NCBI RefSeq assembly: GCF_965638725.1
Contig: NC_134949.1
Span: forward strand, 54,526,151 to 54,590,150
Source of the DNA: Aptenodytes patagonicus
Lineage: Eukaryota; Chordata; Aves; Sphenisciformes; Spheniscidae
Direction: 5' to 3'
DNA: 64,000 nt
The notes under the pieces: generated by a model
Database searches by the model: none
The model's input: the letters and a program-made list of their open reading frames with translations, nothing else
What the model was told of the DNA's origin: nothing
Part shown: positions 60,301 to 64,000 of the stretch, one piece after another
Layout: the number at the start of each line of letters is the position of its first letter
How positions within the stretch are numbered: position 1 is the first letter of the stretch
Position numbers and translations under genes: made by a program

Positions 60301-61372
60301 TAAGATGGCTTAAGATAATAGATATGTTAAGATAATCTTGCTATAATTTAAATTTTAGACATTTAAATATTTTGTAAAATAACTTCAGCTCAAGAATTCT
60401 TCAAACATAAGAAACAATGCAGTATTTACTTATTAAACAAGAATTAAATGACACTTCATTAACATCAGAAGCCAAGGCAGTAAATTAATTCCTTTACATG
60501 AAAAGTTATAGAAAGTGTCTATATTTAAGAAAAAAAATCCCCTCTAATCCAAAAAGGGAGAGATCCAGCACTGTATGTTATCATTCAGATATGGGTTTTC
60601 TGATGAAGAAGGAAAGTCACAATCACTTTTGCCACAGTAATTTAAAACAAAGTAGAGCTTACTAAAAGCATTAAATGCTCCAGATCTCTCCGAAGGGAAA
60701 TAGGTGGATCATTACCCATCTGAATACTCATGTGGATCATGCGAGCATCTTCATCAGCACGGTTTCTCAGCTGTTTCACCTACACAATTTACGAAGTGGA
60801 GAAAAATACTGGTCTATATTTAGCTAAGAATGAAACAGAACAGGAATAACGGAAATTGTCTAAACAGCTGATTAAAAACTAAGAAAGCAAATGAACTTGC
60901 ACATACATGACAAGAATATTCAATTTATTTTTTTTTTAACACCACCCCCGCCCCCAAAGAGCTTACATTCAAAGATATATTCAATCACTTTCTTACTGCC
61001 AAGGCCCTCAGTTCATAGCAAAAGCCCTGAACTTATACCATGGGAGTTTTTCCCAACTGACTTCACCAGATTCTCTGGTTTGGCCCCAAAAGGTGGATCC
61101 TTTTCTTCTTTTTACTTCAAGAGCTAGATGGGTTAGCGTCAAACAACAGAAGTTAGACCATTAGCCTCAAGGAGCGAAAAGAAACAGAAAACACTGTAAA
61201 ATAATGTTTTCTGTATATAGATCTGTGGATTGCACATTCTTAGCCATTTAAGGCTACTTCTACTTACAGCTACTTTATGTTTTGAAAAGTTTTGGATTGA
61301 TGTAATTACTTTAGACCCAGACTGTCGCAACTAAAAGCATTACCACATGTCAATAAATACAATGGGGGGGGG

Positions 61373-61403
<31 letters not shown>

Positions 61404-64000
61404 GAGGGGAAGAACAACTGCAGCAACTAAAAAAAAAAAGCCTTTTAATCAGTATCCTAAAGTTCTTTGTGTTGAAAAAACTAATTACTAAACAAAAAAC
61501 AGCTGACATCTAATTTTAATGTCAAAAAGCCTTTTGCAAAACACCCCACCGGTGGCTTATAGAAAGCAAATAGCCATGACATGAAAAGTTAAGTTTTGTT
61601 AAACATTAAGCAGACATTGAGGAACAAGAAACAGAAATAAGCAATCAATTCAACCCACCAAAAATTAAAACATGGTGATGGTCAATAGAGACCAGTTCAT
61701 GGTCTATAATATATCTTAATTTGCAAAACTGAATGATCAGCAAAATAATTGTGTCTCATCAAGAAAAAAAATAGTTAAAAACTAGAAATAACTGTGGAAA
61801 AGGTCAGAGCAAACTAGCCAAATTAGTATACTAACAAAATTAATACATATACAAAATTGAGTGTTGATAAATGAAATAATGAATTATCTGAACTACTAAA
61901 GCTAATTATCGAGTTCTGAATGTAATGCAGTCAAACAAAAGATTTACCCAAATCATCACTGGCAAGCAGCATAAATGTTAAAACTATACAGAATAGTTAA
62001 ATAAAATTATAACTTACAGATTTAAATAAAACTGAACAAAAGTTTTTTATATATATATAATAAAAAAAAAATCCTGCAAAGCAGACACTTCTCTTTACCT
62101 GAAATTTGAGATTCAGTAGAAGTAGCTGAGTACATAAGCCAACCACTAACTAATAGCGGTTAAGACAAAAAAATTCCCTTGTAGGGCTATATCCCAATTG
62201 TCTGCTAACAAAGTCTTTCCTGTAAAACAACTAGTACTGGCCTCTATCAAACTGGAATACAAGTCAATGGTCAGATTTTTGTTTATATCCTGTATTACAA
62301 AATCCTACTTGTAATGGAAAATATCTCTCTTCATCTTTAGGCTTTAGCTACTATCAACTGCAGATCTGAACCAAAGCAAAAAACCTGAAATGGAAGAGAA
62401 ATACTCTTCCCAAAGATAAAGCCTCCAAGTCCATAATGCAATAGAGAGATATACCAACAAACCAACGAACAGCCTTGGGATTTTCAGGCATTTCTGTGCA
62501 TGCAGGAGACAGGGTCACATCTGTTCTAAATCTAATATGGCAGCAACCTCAGCCTAGGTCAGTCTCCAGTTCTTCCACCTTCATTCAAAAAACTACCTTT
62601 TATCTCTTTTGTAAAAACTGGTATCGTTACAGGGAGACATTTCATCTTTCATAAAGCAACACCATCCAATGAAGAATGGCCTCATTAAAAAGTTCCCAGT
62701 TTCAAACCTGTTTGCACTTGATTGTTTAAGGAACTTCCATAAAACGTACCTCACATATGCCTCATACATTCAAAAGATTCCTAAGGGCTACTGTGTCTGT
62801 ATTACAGAAAACACCATTGCATACAGCCTTCAAAGGATGTCCAAAGCCTGTTAACAATGTGCTAAGCGTTGTATGCAGGCAGCCATTGCAGCAGAAATAC
62901 GGCTGTAAATTTATCAACATGAATATGTATGAACTGACGTTATACTTGTTCTATGGATATTCTGTGTGTTAAAAAGACAGCTTGAGAAAACAACATGCAA
63001 CACCAACAAATTATAAATAAATTAGGATTGAACCTAAAAGCTGTCTACAATATGTTCATATATGCCCTCAAAGATTAAGGCTCAAATATTGTTTTTCCTG
63101 CCAATGTTGTCCTCATTCTACAAGGTTACAATGAACAAAATATATTTTTAAATCCTTCTTTTTGCACATTGAAAAAAGTAATTATTTGGCAACTCCAACT
63201 ACAGCTCAACACAACGAAGGTCACCAAATAAAGCCTCCATCAATTAAATAAAAGCGTTTTCACAGAATTTTAATTTTCCATGTCTAGATACAAGGTCTTG
63301 CACAAGTGAAACTGTTGTAATCGCTTCAAACTTTTTTTTTTTAAAAGCCTTTTGCAGCATTTCTGCTGTTCTAGTGAAAACAGCTCCTCATTTTCCCAGC
63401 AACTGATACTACCAAAAAAGCAGAATCCCTCCCCTTAAATACGGAAAAGATCATTAGTAAAAGAATAAATTAAAAATAAGAGACAAAAAACGTAAGTTAC
63501 TTTAGGTTACACTACTGTCTGTATCAAAAGAAAAAAAAACAACAACAAAATCAATACCCACATACATTGCCATCAATTTCAGCATTCATTTGAATTTTAA
63601 TCATGTAAACCAAAACAAAACCACTACCGCCACAAAAACTTGCTTTGCAAATCTCACTATGCTGAAGTGTTTTAAAAATCACATTCTACTTCAGTGTGGA
63701 AAACAAAGCCCAAACCATATGGGTTCCATAAAGTCAACACGTTTTCTGAACTGCAGCACCTCAAGCTGAGGTCATATCTGAATCTCTATGCTACCTGTCC
63801 TAATGTCAGAAATATAAAAGAGATGCCCACATTTCTCAAGAACTGCTATTCACACAGAAACAACTTACTTTCATTGGCATGAGTGCAAGGAAGTCTGTGA
63901 CAAGGTTATGAATTTTGCGAATGTAAAATTCCTCCTGGTAGAAATTTTCAGACCCCACAACAGATTCAGTCAGGAACAGGAAGACATTATCAGCAACCGC
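21202..64000 (-). CDS. NUP205: NUP205, inner-ring nucleoporin (C-terminal 1652 residues, 36 exons)
   Basis: NUP205 is a large alpha-solenoid nucleoporin of the Nup93 complex (yeast Nup192 family) in the inner ring of the nuclear pore. The window contains 36 consecutive coding exons totalling 4959 nt, including the TAA at 21202-21204. The human protein is about 2012 residues, so roughly 360 N-terminal residues lie beyond 64000. Every junction is GT-AG, all phases agree and there are no internal stops, so the gene looks functional. Diagnostic blocks include [70 protein letters not shown] and the C-terminus [20 protein letters not shown]. The two longest introns are enlarged by CR1 insertions. 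Neighbour ARL1 follows on the same strand. Identity as NUP205 rather than paralogue NUP188 rests on near-identity to the remembered human NUP205. Confidence 0.98.
22615..22688 (-). CDS. NUP205: NUP205 window exon 35
   Basis: 74 nt, residues 1578-1602, acceptor tatcactag and donor gtgaga. It encodes [20 protein letters not shown] followed by DIEQ. Confidence 0.95.
23412..23540 (-). CDS. NUP205: NUP205 window exon 34
   Basis: 129 nt, residues 1535-1578, acceptor gtgtctacag and donor gtaaaa. It contains [20 protein letters not shown] and [10 protein letters not shown]. Confidence 0.96.
24449..24572 (-). CDS. NUP205: NUP205 window exon 33
   Basis: 124 nt, residues 1494-1535, acceptor ttatcacag and donor gtatcc. 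It encodes [20 protein letters not shown] and [15 protein letters not shown]. Confidence 0.96.
24979..25145 (-). CDS. NUP205: NUP205 window exon 32
   Basis: 167 nt, residues 1438-1493, acceptor cttttccag and donor gtaata. It contains [20 protein letters not shown] and [20 protein letters not shown]. Confidence 0.97.
25874..26000 (-). CDS. NUP205: NUP205 window exon 31
   Basis: 127 nt, residues 1396-1438, acceptor ttccccag and donor gtgaga. It contains [20 protein letters not shown] and [13 protein letters not shown]. Confidence 0.96.
26558..26686 (-). CDS. NUP205: NUP205 window exon 30
   Basis: 129 nt, phase 0, residues 1353-1395, acceptor ttatggcag and donor gtaagg. It contains [20 protein letters not shown] and ETELAMQQ. 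Confidence 0.95.
28006..28136 (+). repeat. G12 tract followed by G-free A/C-rich block
   Basis: G12 at 28006-28017, then 116 nt (28021-28136) with no G at all, mostly A and C. In the NUP205 pre-mRNA this is a GU-rich stretch lacking C, followed by C12. It lies in the 26687-28250 intron. Confidence 0.9.
28251..28327 (-). CDS. NUP205: NUP205 window exon 29
   Basis: 77 nt, residues 1327-1352, acceptor cttttatcag and donor gtaata. It encodes [20 protein letters not shown] followed by IGRFQ. Confidence 0.95.
29301..29427 (-). CDS. NUP205: NUP205 window exon 28
   Basis: 127 nt, residues 1285-1327, acceptor ttgtggtacag and donor gtagga. It contains [20 protein letters not shown] and [14 protein letters not shown]. 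Confidence 0.97.
29642..29780 (-). CDS. NUP205: NUP205 window exon 27
   Basis: 139 nt, residues 1238-1284, acceptor aatgtcttaag and donor gtaagt. It contains [20 protein letters not shown] and [18 protein letters not shown]. Confidence 0.97.
30923..31044 (-). CDS. NUP205: NUP205 window exon 26
   Basis: 122 nt, residues 1198-1238, acceptor tttctctag and donor gtaagt. It contains [20 protein letters not shown] and VYDMRPETD. Confidence 0.96.
31260..31451 (-). CDS. NUP205: NUP205 window exon 25
   Basis: 192 nt, phase 0, residues 1134-1197, acceptor ccatcctag and donor gtaata. It contains [20 protein letters not shown] and [18 protein letters not shown], almost identical to mammalian NUP205. 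Confidence 0.98.
32175..32323 (-). CDS. NUP205: NUP205 window exon 24
   Basis: 149 nt, residues 1084-1133, acceptor ctttttacag and donor gtaaat. It contains [20 protein letters not shown] and [15 protein letters not shown]. Confidence 0.97.
33521..33619 (-). CDS. NUP205: NUP205 window exon 23
   Basis: 99 nt, residues 1051-1084, acceptor cttgtgaacag and donor gtatgg. It contains [20 protein letters not shown] and PDEPDTLEA. Confidence 0.96.
33723..33742. repeat. (AAAT)5 microsatellite
   Basis: Five perfect AAAT units inside a NUP205 intron. Confidence 0.9.
34055..34325 (-). CDS. NUP205: NUP205 window exon 22
   Basis: 271 nt, the longest exon here, residues 961-1051, acceptor tgtattaag and donor gtgcgt. 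It contains [20 protein letters not shown] and [20 protein letters not shown], with a variable Ser/Gly-rich middle. Confidence 0.97.
35325..37206 (+). mobile_element. CR1 LINE, 5'-truncated, with open ORF2 remnant
   Basis: An avian CR1 non-LTR retrotransposon inserted antisense to NUP205 in the 34326-37838 intron. Homology starts near 35325 inside ORF2, so the endonuclease region and ORF1 are missing. It ends with the typical CR1 tail ttctatgattctgtg near 37206. Similarity to the CR1 coding frame is continuous, apart from one in-frame stop (TAA 35594-35596), and the element looks young. The 5' boundary is approximate; I see no target-site duplication. Confidence 0.95.
35615..37117 (+). CDS. 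CR1 reverse transcriptase (partial ORF2, 500 codons)
   Basis: A LINE reverse-transcriptase domain plus the C-terminal region of CR1 ORF2. The frame is open from just after the TAA at 35594 to the TAG at 37115-37117. Visible RT motifs are [17 protein letters not shown] (one catalytic Asp), [17 protein letters not shown], and FADD at 36335-36346 with both catalytic Asp residues. The C-terminal part contains [13 protein letters not shown] and [20 protein letters not shown]. Compared with remembered CR1 sequences it has small in-frame deletions, one just before FADD and one near [10 protein letters not shown]. The given start is GTG and is not a real initiation site; the original frame began upstream in the lost 5' part. 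It is unlikely to make active protein alone. Confidence 0.9.
   Translation: MDWENEEPPTVGEHQVRDHLRHLKVHRSMGPDEIHPRVLKELADEVAKPLSIIFEKSWQSGEVPTDWKRGNITPIFNKGKKEDPGNYRPVSRPSVPGKIMEEILQEAMLRHMEDRKAIRDSQHGFTKGKSCLTNLVAFYDGVTTSVDMGRATDVIYLDLCKAFDTVPHNILLSKPERYGFDGWTVRWVRNWLDGRIQRVVVNGSMSRWRLVTSGVPQGSVLGPVLFNIFTNDMDSGIECKFADDTKLSGAVDTPEGQDAIQRDLDKLEKWACVNLMRFNKAKGKVLHLGWSNPQYRYRLGDEGIESSPAKKDLGVLVDEKLDMSQQCALAAQKANRILGCIKRSAASRPREVILPLYSALVRPHLEYCVQLWSPQHKKDTDLLEWVQRRVTKMIRGMEHLSYEERLRELRLFSLEKRKLRGDLMGAYRKDGGKLFSRACCSRTRGNGFNLKGGRYRLDIRKKCFTLSVVKHWKRLPREVVDAPSLETFKVRLDGALSSLI
37839..38030 (-). CDS. NUP205: NUP205 window exon 21
   Basis: 192 nt, phase 0, residues 897-960, acceptor gggtgctcag and donor gtaatg. 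It contains [20 protein letters not shown] and [20 protein letters not shown]. Confidence 0.97.
38898..38978 (-). CDS. NUP205: NUP205 window exon 20
   Basis: 81 nt, phase 0, residues 870-896, acceptor ttaatttcag and donor gtaagt. It encodes [20 protein letters not shown]. Confidence 0.96.
39567..39582. repeat. 16-bp perfect palindrome
   Basis: TATGTAGTACTACATA equals its own reverse complement. It is flanked by attgtgtac (left) and gttgtgtac (right), giving a small symmetrical cluster in a NUP205 intron. Confidence 0.85.
39918..40075 (-). CDS. NUP205: NUP205 window exon 19
   Basis: 158 nt, residues 817-869, acceptor catttccag and donor gtgcgc. It contains [20 protein letters not shown] and [12 protein letters not shown]. 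Confidence 0.96.
40807..40881 (-). CDS. NUP205: NUP205 window exon 18
   Basis: 75 nt, residues 792-817, acceptor ttaccttcag and donor gtaagc. It encodes [20 protein letters not shown]. Both edges split codons. Confidence 0.95.
41936..42085 (-). CDS. NUP205: NUP205 window exon 17
   Basis: 150 nt, residues 742-792, acceptor ccccacccag and donor gtaaga. It contains [20 protein letters not shown] and [14 protein letters not shown]. Confidence 0.96.
43141..43255 (-). CDS. NUP205: NUP205 window exon 16
   Basis: 115 nt, residues 704-742, acceptor gattgttag and donor gtaatt. It encodes [20 protein letters not shown] and [10 protein letters not shown]. Confidence 0.96.
44198..44322 (-). CDS. NUP205: NUP205 window exon 15
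   Basis: 125 nt, residues 662-703, acceptor gttttaag and donor gtattc. It encodes [19 protein letters not shown] and [11 protein letters not shown]. Confidence 0.95.
45487..46010 (-). mobile_element. Older CR1 LINE 3' fragment
   Basis: A degenerate CR1 tail on the minus strand. The plus strand begins near aga-ttggaaggga and includes decayed ORF2 C-terminal sequence ([25 protein letters not shown]). It is more diverged than the adjacent CR1 at 46049-46912 and so probably an older, independent insertion. Confidence 0.8.
46049..46912 (-). mobile_element. CR1 LINE 3' fragment with open ORF2 tail
   Basis: A well-preserved CR1 3' end in the sense orientation of NUP205. The plus-strand start catagaatcattgaggttgg is the reverse of the CR1 3' terminus. 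It is truncated at its 5' end near 46912, exactly where an AT-rich microsatellite begins. Confidence 0.93.
46123..46908 (-). CDS. CR1 ORF2 C-terminal remnant (261 codons)
   Basis: An open frame for the region C-terminal to the RT catalytic core. It contains [60 protein letters not shown] and [19 protein letters not shown]. It lacks the endonuclease and the FADD motif, so it cannot encode an active reverse transcriptase. The start ATG is fortuitous, lying near the 5' truncation point. Confidence 0.88.
   Translation of the reverse strand: MGRSVDLLEGRKALQRDLDRLDRWAEANCMRFNKAKCRVLHFGHNNPMQRYRLGEEWLESCLSEKDLGVLVDSRLNMSRQCAQAAKKANGILACIRNSAASRSREVIVPLYSALVRPHLEYCVQFWAPHYKKDVEVLERVQRRAPRLVRVLENKSYEERLRELGLFSLEKRRLRGDLIALYNYLKGGCSEVGVGLFSQVTSDRTRGNGLKLRQGRFRLDVRKNFFTERVVKHWNRLPREVVESPSLEVFKRRVDEALRDMV
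46909..46983. repeat. AT-rich (TA)n-like microsatellite
   Basis: About 75 nt of imperfect tatata/attcata units with local self-complementarity, abutting the truncated 5' end of the CR1 fragment. Confidence 0.85.
47514..47678 (-). CDS. NUP205: NUP205 window exon 14
   Basis: 165 nt, residues 607-662, acceptor aaaatcaag and donor gtatga. It encodes [20 protein letters not shown] and [14 protein letters not shown]. The acceptor is separated from a T17 tract by an A run. Confidence 0.95.
48068..48149 (-). CDS. NUP205: NUP205 window exon 13
   Basis: 82 nt, residues 580-607, acceptor gaatatag and donor gtatgt. It encodes [20 protein letters not shown] followed by a short acidic stretch. Confidence 0.94.
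48648..48768 (-). CDS. NUP205: NUP205 window exon 12
   Basis: 121 nt, residues 539-579, acceptor tttttgaag and donor gtaagt. It encodes [20 protein letters not shown] and [11 protein letters not shown]. Confidence 0.96.
49861..50050 (-). CDS. NUP205: NUP205 window exon 11
   Basis: 190 nt, residues 476-539, acceptor gtgcactgcag and donor gtatgt. It contains [20 protein letters not shown] and [16 protein letters not shown]. The frame stays open into both introns, but the splice sites and family match define the exon. Confidence 0.97.
50261..50292 (-). mobile_element. Short CR1 3'-terminal relic
   Basis: Plus-strand tagaatcagagaatagtttg followed by ggttggaag resembles the reversed CR1 3' end. 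Only about 30 nt are recognisable, so this is tentative. Confidence 0.45.
50340..50477 (-). CDS. NUP205: NUP205 window exon 10
   Basis: 138 nt, residues 430-476, acceptor ctttctttag and donor gtatgt. It contains [20 protein letters not shown] and [14 protein letters not shown]. Confidence 0.97.
52137..52142 (-). other. NUP205: Unusual NUP205 5' splice site GTTAAC
   Basis: The donor after window exon 9 reads CAAG|gttaac instead of gtaag/gtgag. The join is supported by frame and by family sequence across the junction ([14 protein letters not shown]). Confidence 0.75.
52143..52242 (-). CDS. NUP205: NUP205 window exon 9
   Basis: 100 nt, residues 397-430, acceptor ttatctacag and unusual donor gttaac. 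It encodes [20 protein letters not shown] and [10 protein letters not shown]. Confidence 0.95.
53057..53266 (-). CDS. NUP205: NUP205 window exon 8
   Basis: 210 nt, phase 0, residues 327-396, acceptor ctgggaag and donor gtaatt. It contains [20 protein letters not shown] and [20 protein letters not shown]. Confidence 0.96.
53865..53915 (-). CDS. NUP205: NUP205 window exon 7 (small)
   Basis: A 51-nt phase-0 exon, residues 310-326, acceptor ctgttttgaag and donor gtaaga. It encodes [17 protein letters not shown] and is the shortest NUP205 exon in the window. Confidence 0.95.
55105..55287 (-). CDS. NUP205: NUP205 window exon 6
   Basis: 183 nt, phase 0, residues 249-309, acceptor actccatag and donor gtatct. 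It contains [20 protein letters not shown] and [14 protein letters not shown]. Confidence 0.97.
56674..56879 (-). CDS. NUP205: NUP205 window exon 5
   Basis: 206 nt, residues 180-248, acceptor tttttctag and donor gtaagt. It contains [20 protein letters not shown] and [15 protein letters not shown]. Confidence 0.97.
57678..57828 (-). CDS. NUP205: NUP205 window exon 4
   Basis: 151 nt, residues 130-180, acceptor ttttctag and donor gtaaga. It encodes [20 protein letters not shown] and [14 protein letters not shown], and ends in a split Ala codon. Confidence 0.97.
58943..58948 (-). other. NUP205: Unusual NUP205 5' splice site GTTATC
   Basis: The donor after window exon 3 reads CGCCAG|gttatc, with T at +3. 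The junction [15 protein letters not shown] agrees with the family. Confidence 0.75.
58949..59086 (-). CDS. NUP205: NUP205 window exon 3
   Basis: 138 nt, phase 0, residues 84-129, acceptor ctctgatag and unusual donor gttatc. It contains [17 protein letters not shown] and [15 protein letters not shown]. Confidence 0.95.
60663..60779 (-). CDS. NUP205: NUP205 window exon 2
   Basis: 117 nt, phase 0, residues 45-83, acceptor gtgtag and donor gtaagc. It encodes [20 protein letters not shown] and [13 protein letters not shown]. Confidence 0.96.
60780..63868 (-). other. Large NUP205 intron without recognised LINE
   Basis: 3089 nt, AT-rich, with a G10(AG)n microsatellite (61364-61400) and many A/T runs. 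I see no coding pattern, LINE or RNA gene to explain its size. Confidence 0.55.
61364..61400 (+). repeat. G10 plus (AG)n compound microsatellite
   Basis: Ten G followed by about thirteen AG units, then agggagggg. It has the same G-run/(AG)n order and strand as 14488-14521. Confidence 0.95.
63869..64000 (-). CDS. NUP205: NUP205 window exon 1 (runs off the window)
   Basis: At least 132 nt, residues 1-44 of the window numbering. The donor is gtaagt. It encodes [20 protein letters not shown] and DFLALMPMK. The 5' boundary is not visible. Confidence 0.93.

Overview
The window is nuclear DNA from a vertebrate, almost certainly a bird. Its genes are split into many short GT-AG exons, it carries a GC-rich CpG-island promoter, and its only clear interspersed repeats are CR1 LINEs of the avian kind. 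Three protein-coding genes explain nearly all the coding signal. I rebuilt every exon from splice sites and reading frame, and all junction phases agree. I found no bacterial-type operon, CRISPR array, tRNA, rRNA or new multi-gene system.

Region 1 (1-12.2 kb, plus strand) is the 3' end of UTP20, the large HEAT-repeat scaffold of the small-subunit processome. Twelve exons encode the last 560 residues, ending in a very basic tail. A poly(A) signal lies at 12161. Region 2 (12.7-19.9 kb, minus strand) is a complete ARL1, the Golgi ARF-like GTPase of 181 residues in six coding exons. It converges tail-to-tail with UTP20 and starts in a CpG island at about 18.36-19.86 kb. Region 3 (21.0-64.0 kb, minus strand) is NUP205, the inner-ring nucleoporin. 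Thirty-six consecutive exons encode the C-terminal 1652 residues; the N-terminal part (roughly 360 residues by comparison with the human protein) lies beyond position 64000. NUP205 and ARL1 are head-to-tail, with about 1.2 kb between the CpG island and the NUP205 poly(A) signal.

The three largest NUP205 introns are 34326-37838, 44323-47513 and 60780-63868. The first holds a 5'-truncated CR1 on the plus strand with a 500-codon open frame and intact reverse-transcriptase motifs. The second holds an older CR1 tail next to a younger CR1 fragment, both on the minus strand, followed by an AT microsatellite. The third has no repeat I recognise apart from a G-tract/(AG)n microsatellite. Long G homopolymers occur only on the plus strand.

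The genes are housekeeping genes in separate processes (ribosome assembly, trans-Golgi trafficking, nuclear pore structure) and nothing suggests a joint pathway. The most interesting points are the ARL1-NUP205 adjacency, which differs from the human arrangement, the well-preserved CR1 frame, the strand-asymmetric G/C blocks, and a tandem hairpin in the ARL1-NUP205 intergenic DNA.
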